A DNA stretch of 34,962 nucleotides from a virus, in IMG/VR virus record IMGVR_UViG_3300032241_000348, positions 1 to 34,962 of that record. One strand, written 5' to 3'. Of the stretch, positions 22,211 through 31,269 are shown in pieces. The notes beneath the pieces were generated by a model that did not search any database, had not been told where the DNA came from, and saw nothing but the letters and a program-made list of their open reading frames with translations. The translations under genes were made by a program, and so were the position numbers. How positions within the stretch are numbered: position 1 is the stretch's first letter; each line of letters begins with the position of its first letter.

Positions 22211-23827
22211 TTAGACTACCACCCATCGGCTGCCAGTAGAAACTGTAACCGTTACTCCTGTATTGATGGTTACTTTGCCAGCAGACATAGCGTTGTAATT
22301 GCTTGGAATGGTATAGCTGGTAGCAATCGTGGTTGGATTGGTGTGAAATCCATAACTTGCATTTTGAATGGGCGCAGTATTGGTCGTGCCATCAAAAGTA
22401 AATGCAGAAGAAGCACCAAAAGCACCACTATTGTTGTATTGAATTTGAGTATTAGAGCCAGCAGCAGAAGCGCTTACTGTTGCCCATGTGCCATCACCAC
22501 GCCAAAAAGTGCTAGATGAAGCGCCTGTACCGCTATTGAGGTTGGTAACTGGCAAATTTCCAGTTACTTGAGTTGCAAGGCTGACATTTGACAATGTGCC
22601 ACCTAGCGTCAAACTTCCGCTAGAGCTTACTGTGCCAGTTAATGTAATGCCATTTACTGTGCCTGTGCCACTTACGCTAGTTACTGTGCCAGAACCCTTG
22701 TTATTAAAAGTATTCCAGTCGGTAGAGCTTAAATAGCCATTCGTGCTGGTTGTGGCTTGAGAAATAACCAATGGGCTACCAGAAGTGCCTGAACCTGATA
22801 ATGGGCTACTTGCCGTTACCGCAGTTAAATATGACCCTGCTGGCTGTTTGTTATTAAAGGTATTCCAGTCTGTGCTGGTCAAATATCCATTTGTGGTGGT
22901 ATTTGCGGCAGCCATGCTAATTGTTGGGGTATTTCCACCGCTTGAAACAACTGGTGCAGTACCAGAAACACTTGTAACCGTTCCTGTTGTTGGTGTTTGC
23001 CAAGTCGGTGTAGCGCCACTTCCAGCAGAAGTTAATACTTGACCAGCAGTACCAAAATTGGTTGTTCCTGAGCCTGTGCCAGATGCTAAATTGGTATTAA
23101 GACCAATAGCGCCTGAAGCATTAATCACATGGGCAGATTGACCCGATGTACCCCAAGCCAAATAGAGCTTTTTGCCGTTACCAGAGCCAACAGTAATATC
23201 ACCATCATGACCTGAAAAATAGATACCATTGTTGATGCTAAAAAAATCTACAGGAGTGCTTGACCCAGAATAAACAGATGAATTCATGCCAAACTCACCG
23301 TAATAACTTGAGTCTGTGCCTAAATCGTTGCTTAATACATAGTTTGTAGAAGCGCCTGATGTGCCACTACTGTTTTGCAATACGGCTTGTAAATAACTAT
23401 TAGCTACTGATGCACCTGAAGTAAACCCTGAGTTACTAGCATTAAATGTCAGGTTTGCTGTTGTGCTTGTGGTTGATGTCGTGTTTAAAACAGGCACAGT
23501 AACAAGACCATTAGCGTCTTGGTATACGCCTTTAGCCGCTGGCATATCGCCCCAAACCGATAACTGTGCGCCACTAAAATTAACCAATGAACCAGCGTTA
23601 GACGATGCCAATACAGTAGTTCTAGCCAATGTGCCTGAACCAACAGTTCCGATACCTACTTCCCAGTCGCTACCACCGTTGGCATAAATACCATAATAGG
23701 TAGTATTACCTACGCCAATGGCAGAGCCAAATGACTGATAGCCTGTTACAGCGCCAGCAAGGGTCAAAGTACCAGTACCGCTTGTGGTACTTGTCTCTTG
23801 AACCCTATCTTTAATAATTAGGGCCAT
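22211..23827 (-). CDS. Second tail/head fibre protein
   Basis: A 538-residue fibre. The N-terminus ([53 protein letters not shown]) is a known phage fibre-attachment domain. The shaft is Ser/Thr/Gly-rich and contains two copies of a GYL[TS][10 protein letters not shown] motif; the C-terminal 35 residues ([11 protein letters not shown] to STGSRWVVV) match the end of the fibre at 8520-9332. It is encoded far from the tail-fibre cluster, between portal and scaffold, so it could be a head fibre or a second tail fibre. Confidence 0.78.
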   Translation of the reverse strand: MALIIKDRVQETSTTSGTGTLTLAGAVTGYQSFGSAIGVGNTTYYGIYANGGSDWEVGIGTVGSGTLARTTVLASSNAGSLVNFSGAQLSVWGDMPAAKGVYQDANGLVTVPVLNTTSTTSTTANLTFNASNSGFTSGASVANSYLQAVLQNSSGTSGASTNYVLSNDLGTDSSYYGEFGMNSSVYSGSSTPVDFFSINNGIYFSGHDGDITVGSGNGKKLYLAWGTSGQSAHVINASGAIGLNTNLASGTGSGTTNFGTAGQVLTSAGSGATPTWQTPTTGTVTSVSGTAPVVSSGGNTPTISMAAANTTTNGYLTSTDWNTFNNKQPAGSYLTAVTASSPLSGSGTSGSPLVISQATTSTNGYLSSTDWNTFNNKGSGTVTSVSGTGTVNGITLTGTVSSSGSLTLGGTLSNVSLATQVTGNLPVTNLNSGTGASSSTFWRGDGTWATVSASAAGSNTQIQYNNSGAFGASSAFTFDGTTNTAPIQNASYGFHTNPTTIATSYTIPSNYNAMSAGKVTINTGVTVTVSTGSRWVVV

Positions 23828-23835
23828 ATACTACC

Positions 23836-24240
23836 TTATTGGTTAGCTCGGATAATCGTACCTGAGGAGATGCTGACTACCTGAGTTGTGTCAATAGAGG
23901 TGTTGTTCAGGTTCATATCGCATCCTGTTAATCCTACAGAACCATCCATCACTACGGTTGTGCCATCAGTTTTGGTGATGCGGAAGAACGATGCTGTGCC
24001 TGTGGCGACTGCTGTGCCGTTGGTTACACTTCCCAAAGTGATAGTACCGTTAGAGTCAGTACCAAAGCTACCAGATACGACCAACTGAACCAAGAGGGTT
24101 TGTCCGCTAATTGCGGTATTGGCATTAGCAGGTTGTGAGCCAGCGTAGATATTGATAATAGAGCCTGAGCCAGCATAGGTAATTAGACCTTGTTGTTGGG
24201 CATCTCTAGTGCCGTTGGAATACTTAAGATTTGATGCCAT
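23836..24240 (-). CDS. Structural protein next to the portal gene, 134 aa
   Basis: A beta-rich 134-residue protein starting LKYSNGTRDAQQQGLITYAG with SGSIINIYAGSQPANANTAI, a phrase seen in several phage structural proteins, and FFRITKTDGTTVVMDGSVG. Its ATG overlaps the portal stop (TAATG). It precedes the second fibre gene and may serve as its base or as a decoration protein. Function unknown. Confidence 0.6.
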   Translation of the reverse strand: MASNLKYSNGTRDAQQQGLITYAGSGSIINIYAGSQPANANTAISGQTLLVQLVVSGSFGTDSNGTITLGSVTNGTAVATGTASFFRITKTDGTTVVMDGSVGLTGCDMNLNNTSIDTTQVVSISSGTIIRANQ

Positions 24241-26582
24241 TAGATAACTCCTTGGATTTTACCGTCTGGGCCACGAACTACTTGCTTTGGCCTATTGTGA
24301 TTTTGGTTAATTGTATCAACTAAACTGCTTATTTGATTGACCATTTCCTGATTGCTTTGGGTAATAGCGTTGGCTAATGGGGCTAAAGGATGCTCCATTG
24401 ATTGAGCCATTGCTTCCTCTGTCAGATAAGCGGTTTCGCCATTGTCATCTGCCGCAGAAATACGAGCCACTTCAATCTTAGCGCCATTGTTGATGTGGGC
24501 GAGCAAGACCTGAGTATTGCGCTCCATATTCATCTTCATTTGAGCTAATTTGGCTTGCATTTCAATATCAGCTTGGTTACGAGCAGCTTCCAACTGGAAT
24601 TTAAGCTGGTTTTCTTGGGCTTGATACTCTTGTTTAGCTTTTTCCAACTCATTTTCAGCTTGCATCTTCTGCATTTCTAGCTGATTCTGAATCTGTAGCT
24701 CTTGAGCCTTAGCTTGCATCTTCATTTGCTCGATTTGGACTGCCATTGGAGGTGGCTTAGGCTGACCTTCCATTTGCGCTGCTTGCTGACGGAATTTATC
24801 GGCTGTTTCGTCAATCAATCCTTCTAATCCCTTACCAGCTTTGAAAGCTGTCGTAGCAAACTTAAGCATTTCCATCAGTAATGGGGTTAATTCTGGGCTA
24901 GCTTGGGCGGCAGGAATAGCCTGTTGCATGAATCCACCGATAGACTGTAAGAACTCCATGCGGTCTTGCTTTTCTTGCATTTCATCTTGGTAAATCATTG
25001 AGTCTGTGGTGACTTCAATGCGGAAATTCTTGCTTACCTCATCTTTAAGCAACGCCATTGCCTGTGGAATCAACTGCTTATCGTTTTGCGACAGTTGCAT
25101 TGCGCCAGAAATCTTGACAATCGTATCTTCGGTGAAGTGTTTGCAGATAATCTGGGATTTGATAGCCAATAATTCAGTAGCAAAAGACACAACTGCGTGT
25201 TGCATGGTCTTTAGGCGACCAGCAGCGTTGTTGGATTTGATGATTTGTGCGCCCAAAGTCTCATTGGGGTCGGTTTGACCACGCTGAATATCAGCAATAC
25301 CCATCAATTCGTAGATTTGACCTTTAACTTGCTCCATCGCCTGATAGCAAGACATCAATGCAGCAGCAAATGGGGCAATATCCACAAGGTCTAATGCGCC
25401 TTTTAAACCTTGTTTCTCGGCAAATGCCATCCAGTTCTTGACAGGAATCAAGACATTGGACTCATTACCTTCGGAGAACAAACGCTGTAGCTCAGATGCG
25501 CTGGCATCATATAAACCACGAATCTTTAGCGCCCCAATCAAGCCATCAATACGGTCACATAGGTCGTCAAGTTCTCTTGCTTGGTCTTGGTAGATAGTGA
25601 AATCAGGGATTGGCTCAAGGCTATCGGTAGTAATCGTAGCGTAAAGTGGTTTTGGGCAAGGCCAAAAGTTCTCAAGCTCCAATGGGTCATCACGCTCATC
25701 AAGGATTTTGCCGAGTGACTTGCTAATCCAAAGGACTTTTCCTGTTTCAGCATCCCAAATCTCATAAATCATTGCTTGATAGGCTTGGTCGTCATTCTTA
25801 GTGTATGACTTGCCTGTTTGCTCTGGCTTGGTATCAAGGGGAATCTGATGCCCAAGTTCTTCGCCAAAACGCTCTACCAATGCGGTGCGGTTCATGTAAA
25901 CCTTGCGCCATACTGCGGTGACTTCTTCCCATGTGCGAGCTACGGTATGACCGAAATCACGCCAATGGACATAATCAACTGGGCAACACTCGTATTCAAT
26001 TTCTTCTTCGACTTCGCCTGGCTCATCAAGCATATTCTCTTCAGGCATCTCGCCCTCAAGAGGTTTGCCTACATCGCCTTTGCCTTCTACATAGCTTGGG
26101 TCATAGGCTTGCTTGGTGTCAGTTACTTCGGTAATCTCAAAGCCATCTTCTGGTTCTTTTTCTGCTTTTGCTCTGAAATGTGGCTCATAGCGAACCCATG
26201 CTGTGCCACGACCACCCAATAGACGGTCTGTAACGCAGTTTTTCATGGCGGCTAAATAGTCACCATAATGCTCAATCTCAAACTCTAAAGCTCTTTCTAG
26301 CATCATTGAAGCTACACGACCAATAGGGTCGTTATCTCTAAATCTACGGCTTACATCAGGGCGTGGTAGGCGGGCAAAGATAGCAGGGCTAATCGTCTGG
26401 ACATTTGACCAAAGGATATTAAAGCGAGCATTAGGGTTGGTTTTATTACGGCTGTCGTCTTTATACTTCTTCAGAATCTTATCGACTCGTGCTTCCCAAA
26501 GTTTAAATGACCGTTCATAGGCCATAATCTTGTCATACCAATCTGAGTAGGTATGTGATACTTCGGCTCGCAATTCACTCAT
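24240..26582 (-). CDS. Portal protein
   Basis: A 780-residue portal of the P22-like long type. The N-terminal part (NARFNILWSNVQTISPAIFA, RLPRPDVSRRFRDNDPIGRV) and the clip/stem region (YDASASELQRLFSEGNESNV, MGIADIQRGQTDPNETLGAQ) are characteristic. Residues about 610-720 are a long coiled coil rich in Q, M, K and E, as in barrel-forming portals. It follows terL with a 2-base gap. It forms the dodecameric DNA channel and docks the terminase. Confidence 0.92.
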   Translation of the reverse strand: MSELRAEVSHTYSDWYDKIMAYERSFKLWEARVDKILKKYKDDSRNKTNPNARFNILWSNVQTISPAIFARLPRPDVSRRFRDNDPIGRVASMMLERALEFEIEHYGDYLAAMKNCVTDRLLGGRGTAWVRYEPHFRAKAEKEPEDGFEITEVTDTKQAYDPSYVEGKGDVGKPLEGEMPEENMLDEPGEVEEEIEYECCPVDYVHWRDFGHTVARTWEEVTAVWRKVYMNRTALVERFGEELGHQIPLDTKPEQTGKSYTKNDDQAYQAMIYEIWDAETGKVLWISKSLGKILDERDDPLELENFWPCPKPLYATITTDSLEPIPDFTIYQDQARELDDLCDRIDGLIGALKIRGLYDASASELQRLFSEGNESNVLIPVKNWMAFAEKQGLKGALDLVDIAPFAAALMSCYQAMEQVKGQIYELMGIADIQRGQTDPNETLGAQIIKSNNAAGRLKTMQHAVVSFATELLAIKSQIICKHFTEDTIVKISGAMQLSQNDKQLIPQAMALLKDEVSKNFRIEVTTDSMIYQDEMQEKQDRMEFLQSIGGFMQQAIPAAQASPELTPLLMEMLKFATTAFKAGKGLEGLIDETADKFRQQAAQMEGQPKPPPMAVQIEQMKMQAKAQELQIQNQLEMQKMQAENELEKAKQEYQAQENQLKFQLEAARNQADIEMQAKLAQMKMNMERNTQVLLAHINNGAKIEVARISAADDNGETAYLTEEAMAQSMEHPLAPLANAITQSNQEMVNQISSLVDTINQNHNRPKQVVRGPDGKIQGVI

Positions 26583-26584
26583 CT

Positions 26585-27937
26585 TTATATCCTGCGGTTA
26601 TTTGGAACAGATGGCTGTTTCCACATATCATTCAAAGTTACATCAGTTTCGCCCACAAATAACCCTTTAATTGGGTCATCCTTGGTCATAATTCGTTCTT
26701 CTTCTCTCCAAGCCACCGCAGCCATTCTAAATGCGTCTGCAGCATGGCTTGTCCAATCATGCCTAGGCTTGTCTCTAAAAACCTTTCTATCATCGTCATA
26801 CTCTCGCTGATACTGTCTGAGGCTTTCGATTCCATCATTACACCTTTCGCTATCAAACCAAGACCGCATCAATAACATACGAGTTGCTTGAATTCCGTCT
26901 TGAAGTGACAAATTCGGCACTATTTTCATAGATTCTAACGGAATTTTAGCAGAAAGTTGCTCAATTATTGACTTTCCGCCAGATGCTAGTGTTTTTGCTC
27001 TTGCATCGTGGGGCAGATAATGTAACCCATATTGATAGCCAAACTCGCTGGCTTTGCTTTGAATGAGTCCTGTATAGAAACTGACAGGCTGACCATTGCT
27101 TCCATGATATTCAAGGAATCTGACTTCGCCACGAATAACCTGCCACCACCAGATTGAGGTGTCATCACTATAGCCCAAGTCCCATGATGTATTGACTTTA
27201 TACATTGGGTCATGCTTGACCTTGGTGATTCTATTCAAATCGGTAAGCTGGCGCATCTCTTTGCCGTAGTAAGCACCAATGATGGCAGACTCAAAGTCGC
27301 ACTCAAACTCTTGCAGATATTGGTCTTGAGTCATGGATTTGGCAGCGTCATCAAGCTCTGACTTTGCCAACAATCCAGTCTGACTAGCCCTTAGGGTCTT
27401 GCAATACCAGTTTGAGTCGTCAGAAGCGGTGTTGTATAGCTCCCAGAAGGCGTTATGACCTTTAGGCGTTCCAATGAAAACTGCCCATCCAAGTCTGTCT
27501 GCCAGCAAAGGCCGAATAATCTCGCCCCAAATACGAGGGCGCATATCTGCATACTCATCTAACACAATCCCATCAAGGTAAAGACCTCGTAAAGCATCAG
27601 GATTATCAGCGCCAAAGAGACGAATTCTTGCTCCATTTATTAGTTCCACCCATAGTTCAGATTGATTAGCTTTAGCCAATATTGGCTGACTAAACCTTAA
27701 CAGGTAGTCCCAGGCGATATTCTTGGCTTGGCTGTAATATGGTGCAACATAGGCATAGCGACCATCCTCTTTGCCCTCAATTAGTGCTTTATAGATTAAA
27801 TCATTGATGCAAGAGACAGTTTTACCGCACCTACGATGGGCGACTATCACAGCCCAACGCTGATTTCTATCGTGGAAATCTAAGAATACATCACGAGGTT
27901 GGTAGTCTAGTTCTACCTCTTGGACTATTTCTTCCAA
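26585..27937 (-). CDS. terL: Terminase large subunit
   Basis: A 450-residue packaging motor. ATPase: Walker A AHRRCGKT (33-40), Walker B GIVLDEYAD (123-131), coupling motif GTPKG (156-160). Nuclease: WDLGYSDDT (252-260, D253) and a C-terminal HAADAFR with the third acidic residue. The start appears to be a TTG at 27937, inside the end of terS (13-base overlap), with GGTGG upstream; no other start precedes the Walker A motif. The type cannot be assigned to cos or headful packaging from the sequence alone. Confidence 0.95.
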   Translation of the reverse strand: MEEIVQEVELDYQPRDVFLDFHDRNQRWAVIVAHRRCGKTVSCINDLIYKALIEGKEDGRYAYVAPYYSQAKNIAWDYLLRFSQPILAKANQSELWVELINGARIRLFGADNPDALRGLYLDGIVLDEYADMRPRIWGEIIRPLLADRLGWAVFIGTPKGHNAFWELYNTASDDSNWYCKTLRASQTGLLAKSELDDAAKSMTQDQYLQEFECDFESAIIGAYYGKEMRQLTDLNRITKVKHDPMYKVNTSWDLGYSDDTSIWWWQVIRGEVRFLEYHGSNGQPVSFYTGLIQSKASEFGYQYGLHYLPHDARAKTLASGGKSIIEQLSAKIPLESMKIVPNLSLQDGIQATRMLLMRSWFDSERCNDGIESLRQYQREYDDDRKVFRDKPRHDWTSHAADAFRMAAVAWREEERIMTKDDPIKGLFVGETDVTLNDMWKQPSVPNNRRI

Positions 27938-28254
27938 GACACCACCAAGCGCTGAGGAGCTTTCTCATCACCCACAACTTCTGTGCGGGCTAATTTAGGC
28001 ACAGAGTACTCAACTAAATTCTGAACAATCTCACAAGCCTTTGCGGGATTAGGTTGAACAATCCATTTTCCAGTCTTATCGTCAAAGATGCCTTCTGCGG
28101 TGCTTTGAATCCACGATTGAATAAATGGTAGGTTGCTATCAAGAATAGCTTTAACGGCTTCACGAGCCTCCTGAGTGGCTTTATTAGGCACTCCTGGCTT
28201 TCTTCCAGCTCTATTTAAGTTCTTTTCTACAGATTTCGACACTTTATTGTCCAT
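27925..28254 (-). CDS. terS: Terminase small subunit
   Basis: A 109-residue protein with the start NRAGRKPGVPNKATQEAREA (basic GRKPG.PNK..., typical of TerS proteins that bind the packaging site), a helical middle (AVKAILDSNLPFIQSWIQST) and a C-terminal NPAKACEIVQNLVEYSVPKL block seen in the family. It overlaps terL by 13 bases, as expected of the pair. Confidence 0.85.
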   Translation of the reverse strand: MDNKVSKSVEKNLNRAGRKPGVPNKATQEAREAVKAILDSNLPFIQSWIQSTAEGIFDDKTGKWIVQPNPAKACEIVQNLVEYSVPKLARTEVVGDEKAPQRLVVSWKK

Positions 28255-28292
28255 ACATTCTCAAGTAATTGATTTGTAAGGACTTAAGTTTA

Positions 28293-28445
28293 CTACAAAT
28301 TTTTAATTTGTTGTTTTAATGTTTCAATTTCAATTTGTTGTTCAAGCAAAAGTTTTGCCGCTTTAATAATATCACCTCTAAAAGGTCTTTCCCAATCAAT
28401 AACTAATTTTTCTAGACTGTTTGCCAATTCCAATGCTTCGTTCAT
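28293..28445 (-). CDS. Small helical protein, 50 aa
   Basis: A short ORF with AAGGGGAAAAT before ATG 28445. It encodes MNEALELANSLEKLVIDWER followed by a coiled coil (KLLLEQQIEIETLKQQIKNL). Small proteins with an amphipathic start and a leucine-zipper-like tail are common among phage accessory genes. Coding is supported by the strong SD site; function unknown. Confidence 0.62.
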   Translation of the reverse strand: MNEALELANSLEKLVIDWERPFRGDIIKAAKLLLEQQIEIETLKQQIKNL

Positions 28446-28464
28446 ATTTTCCCCTTAAATTGAT

Positions 28465-29127
28465 TTAATCTACATAACCAAACTTTTTAGCATTTTCTAT
28501 TGATTTTTCATCCATTGACATAGGTATTTTCCCTAATCCTGTGTCCCTTAAAACAACATATCTATGCCTTCCATCGCCAAAAACAATAGCTCCATTGTCT
28601 TTAACTACAACATTACTTGCATTTAATGGTTTTCCTGATTCTAAATACTTTTTTACGCCTTCAATTCTTTCTTTTTTTCCACCTTCTGCATTTTTATCAA
28701 TATATTGCCATTCCGTATTTTTAAATGCTTCGTCGAATGGTTTGGTATTAACATTTATAAGCTGATTACCCTCTTTAATTTCTATTGGGTGCATAGTCAC
28801 AGGAATTTCTTTTTGACCAATTTTAATAACATTTGGTGAAATATTTTCTAATTCTTTAGCAATTATTTCTTTTCTGGATAAAGGAATTTCAGCCATTCCA
28901 GCCATATTTGGCACTTCACTCATAAACTGGTTAAAGGCTTGGGGGTCTTTAACTTGTAAATGCAAGTCTGGGGTAACTTCTATAGCGTTTTGGACATTTC
29001 CTGCTTGGCGCAACAGGTTTGCTTGTGCTTGCGGGGCGATATTATTGGCGTAGTTCGTTACCACATCACTCATTGGCGAATCTGTGGGCGGTACATAACC
29101 TCTTAGCGCATCAGCCAGCGTAGCCAT
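28465..29127 (-). CDS. ParB-like domain protein with phage-type N-terminus
   Basis: A 220-residue protein. The C-terminal part (about residues 98-205) ends in VFGDGRHRYVVLRDTGLGKI (182-201): the G-D-G-R-H-R signature of ParB/Srx-like domains, which bind nucleotides and can act as nucleases. The N-terminal 80 residues (TLADALRGYVPPTDSPMSDV, QAQANLLRQAGNV) look like the start found on phage proteins with changeable C-terminal domains. It may be an injected or early effector rather than a partition protein, since no ParA is present. Domain is clear; role is inference. Confidence 0.7.
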   Translation of the reverse strand: MATLADALRGYVPPTDSPMSDVVTNYANNIAPQAQANLLRQAGNVQNAIEVTPDLHLQVKDPQAFNQFMSEVPNMAGMAEIPLSRKEIIAKELENISPNVIKIGQKEIPVTMHPIEIKEGNQLINVNTKPFDEAFKNTEWQYIDKNAEGGKKERIEGVKKYLESGKPLNASNVVVKDNGAIVFGDGRHRYVVLRDTGLGKIPMSMDEKSIENAKKFGYVD

Positions 29128-29128
29128 A

Positions 29129-29362
29129 TCAATATGGGTCTTTGCCTTCTTTTTTCATCGCAGCAGTCATAGCCTTATCCAGCATTTCTCTGCGCTTGGC
29201 TCGTTTATTCTCTTTCTCAATGAGAATATTGCCTTTACCTGCTTCCATTTCTGGCGCTGGTTTGTCTTTTTGGCGTTTTGCTTGTTGTTTTTCTAGCGTA
29301 GAAGGTGTTTTTTCACGCAACATGGCATCCTCTTTTTTGTATGTGCGGGTCATTTTTTTCAT
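29129..29362 (-). CDS. Small lysine-rich protein, 77 aa
   Basis: A very basic, probably helical protein (EKQQAKRQKDKPAPEMEAGK, ENKRAKRREMLDKAMTAAMK). It lies two bases from the ParB-like gene. Composition is like that of the next gene upstream, and both may bind DNA or be virion-internal. No family recognised. Confidence 0.6.
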   Translation of the reverse strand: MKKMTRTYKKEDAMLREKTPSTLEKQQAKRQKDKPAPEMEAGKGNILIEKENKRAKRREMLDKAMTAAMKKEGKDPY

Positions 29363-29366
29363 GTTG

Positions 29367-29600
29367 TTACCCTTTCATGTGTTTTTTTGTGGACATTTCT
29401 ACGGCATCTTTGTGTTGGGCTTCTTTTTTTCCCAATACCTTGCCATAGGCTTCTTCTAGCTTGGCTTTGCGCTTGCCTTTAGCATTATCACGCTCTACAT
29501 TTAGGGCAATTGCCACAGCTTGTTTGCGAGGTTTACTTTTTTCCTCAGTTTTGATATTCTTAGCTAACGCTTCTTTAGTTGAAGATTGAACCAACGGCAT
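29367..29600 (-). CDS. Small basic conserved phage protein, 77 aa
   Basis: Starts MPLVQSSTKEALAKNIKTEE and continues KPRKQAVAIALNVERD, the recognisable pattern (M-P-L-V-x-S...A-x-x-x-N-I...P-x-K-Q-A-V-A-I-A) of a small basic protein widespread in phages and prophages. ATG 29600 is chosen for its GGAGG site and the family start; the upstream start at 29681 is unlikely. Function unknown. Confidence 0.72.
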   Translation of the reverse strand: MPLVQSSTKEALAKNIKTEEKSKPRKQAVAIALNVERDNAKGKRKAKLEEAYGKVLGKKEAQHKDAVEMSTKKHMKG

Positions 29601-29611
29601 AAAGGCCTCCA

Positions 29612-30190
29612 ATGACCAGACAAATTTTAAGTAAATACAAACTTTGTTTACATTGTAACAAGGAAGTATTAATTCCTCCATACAGATTTGAAAAATTCAA
29701 ATTTTGTAGCAGGTCTTGTGCTTACCATTATAAAGAAAAGCACGAAAAAGTTCACTTAAATTGCGTAATTTGCAATAAAGAGTTTAGCGTAATTCCACAC
29801 CGTCAAAAAACAGCTAAATATTGTTCTAGAAAATGCTACAACAAATCTCTTATAGGTCGTGGTTCTGTAAAACACGAATGTTTGCATTGCCATAAAGAAT
29901 TTTGGGATTCGCCTAGTAAAAAAAGAAAATATTGCAGTATTTTATGTACAGGAAAATCTCAAAAAGAAACATTTAAACCTAAATTTTCTACAGTACGCAA
30001 AGCTATGATTGCTAGAGGATTGTTGGTTAAATGTAATAGATGTGGTTTTGATGAATTTCCACAAATTCTTGGGGTTCATCACAAAGACCGAAATAGAAAT
30101 AACAATGAAATGGACAATTTAGAGGTTTTATGCCCTAATTGTCATTCAATGGAGCATATGAAACATACGCCACATGGATTTAAAGAGTAA
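29612..30190 (+). CDS. HNH endonuclease with repeated zinc ribbons, inserted against the operon
   Basis: A 192-residue protein with several Cys pairs forming zinc-ribbon-like units (CLHCNKE...CSRSC; CVICNKE...CSRKC; CLHCHKE...CSILC; CNRCG), then a C-terminal HNH core: LGVHHKDRNRNNNEMDNLEV followed by CPNCHSMEH. It is on the plus strand among minus-strand genes, fits tightly between them (12 bases on one side, abutting stops on the other) and is more AT-rich and Lys-rich. It is best explained as a homing-type selfish gene; whether it cuts a related phage at this site is inference. Confidence 0.88.
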   Translation: MTRQILSKYKLCLHCNKEVLIPPYRFEKFKFCSRSCAYHYKEKHEKVHLNCVICNKEFSVIPHRQKTAKYCSRKCYNKSLIGRGSVKHECLHCHKEFWDSPSKKRKYCSILCTGKSQKETFKPKFSTVRKAMIARGLLVKCNRCGFDEFPQILGVHHKDRNRNNNEMDNLEVLCPNCHSMEHMKHTPHGFKE

Positions 30191-30475
30191 TTAAATTTCA
30201 TACAGCTTAAGCACATCTACAGCTTCTTGCACAGAATTTACTCGGTGAAGAGGGCCACCTTTCCAGTTAGCAAATAACTTGATTTGCAGAGGCGTTAGCT
30301 TCTTATCTGGGCCATCTTTGACTTCCATCAAAATGGTTTGGTCATCAAATAAAACAAGTAAATCTGGGATACCACCACCTACGGTATGCAAGGAATAAAC
30401 ATCAGCACCATAATCTCGTAGCGCTTTTACAACACTTGCTTGATTTTTGTCGGTTTTTTTAACTGCAAATGACAT
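30191..30475 (-). CDS. VRR-NUC domain nuclease (Holliday-junction resolvase-like)
   Basis: A 94-residue minimal VRR-NUC protein with HTVGGGIPDLLVL (D38), LMEVKDG (E51, K53) and LTPLQ (Q64), the ordered metal-binding residues of this PD-(D/E)XK family. Stand-alone viral members resolve branched DNA. It would serve phage recombination intermediates together with the ERF system. It starts 47 bases from the divergent exonuclease gene and ends against the HNH gene. Confidence 0.9.
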   Translation of the reverse strand: MSFAVKKTDKNQASVVKALRDYGADVYSLHTVGGGIPDLLVLFDDQTILMEVKDGPDKKLTPLQIKLFANWKGGPLHRVNSVQEAVDVLKLYEI

Positions 30476-30522
30476 ATATATGGGTTAGTATTCAATAACT
30501 TATTGATTATAAGGGGTAAATA

Positions 30523-31269
30523 GTGAAGATTTTGCTTATTGACATTGAAACAAGTCCTAACACAGCCCATGTGTGGGGATTATGGCAACAGAATGTATCA
30601 CTTAACCAGCTATTAGAATCATCATACACCATGTGCTATTCGGCAAAATGGTTAGGAGAAAAAGACATTTACTTTGATTCTGTGCAAGATAGCGACCCTA
30701 AATCTATGTTAAAAGGCATCCACAGCCTTTTAGAAGATGCCGATGCTATTTGCCATTACAACGGCACTAAATTTGATATACCCACGCTTAATAAAGAGTT
30801 TTTGATTCACAAAATGTCTCCTCCACCACCTGTCAAGCAAATTGACCTTTTGCGGACAGTTAAGAGCCAATTTAGATTTCCTAGTAATAAATTAGATTAT
30901 GTGGCTCAACGCCTTGGATTGGGTAAAAAGAAAGACCATGAGGGTCATACGCTATGGATTAAATGCATGGCGGGTGATAAAAAAGCCTGGGCAACTATGC
31001 GGGAATACAATATTCAGGATGTTTTATTGCTTGAAAAACTCTATAACCGCTTATTGCCTTGGATTAAACACCCATTAAACCGCAATATTATGGCAAAAGA
31101 TAGGGATGGATTTGTATGTCCTACCTGTCATAAACCACATTTAATGTCTAAGGGTTTTCGATATACTACTACTGGGGCTTACCAGCGTTACCAATGTAAG
31201 GCTTGTGGCGCACATTCAACCGATACTCGTACCGTAATACCTCACGCAAAACTCAAGCATTTATCATGA
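30523..31269 (+). CDS. DnaQ-like 3'-5' exonuclease with zinc ribbon
   Basis: A 248-residue RNase H-fold exonuclease: LLIDIET (D7, E9), HYNGTKFD (78-85) and REYNIQDVLLLEKLY (Y162, D166) are the DEDDy motifs. The C-terminus adds a ribbon, CPTC (199-202) and CKAC (225-228). GTG is the likely start, preceded by AAGGGGTAAATA. It resembles the exonuclease part of family B/A polymerases without the polymerase. With the SprT-like gene it forms a two-gene plus-strand island. Proofreading, repair or RNA processing are possible roles. Confidence 0.85.
   Translation: MKILLIDIETSPNTAHVWGLWQQNVSLNQLLESSYTMCYSAKWLGEKDIYFDSVQDSDPKSMLKGIHSLLEDADAICHYNGTKFDIPTLNKEFLIHKMSPPPPVKQIDLLRTVKSQFRFPSNKLDYVAQRLGLGKKKDHEGHTLWIKCMAGDKKAWATMREYNIQDVLLLEKLYNRLLPWIKHPLNRNIMAKDRDGFVCPTCHKPHLMSKGFRYTTTGAYQRYQCKACGAHSTDTRTVIPHAKLKHLS

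Noticed and set aside
25818-26222. 134-codon plus-strand ORF opposite the portal gene
   Set aside because: Phe/Cys/Trp-rich antisense shadow of an acidic part of the portal; no operon context.
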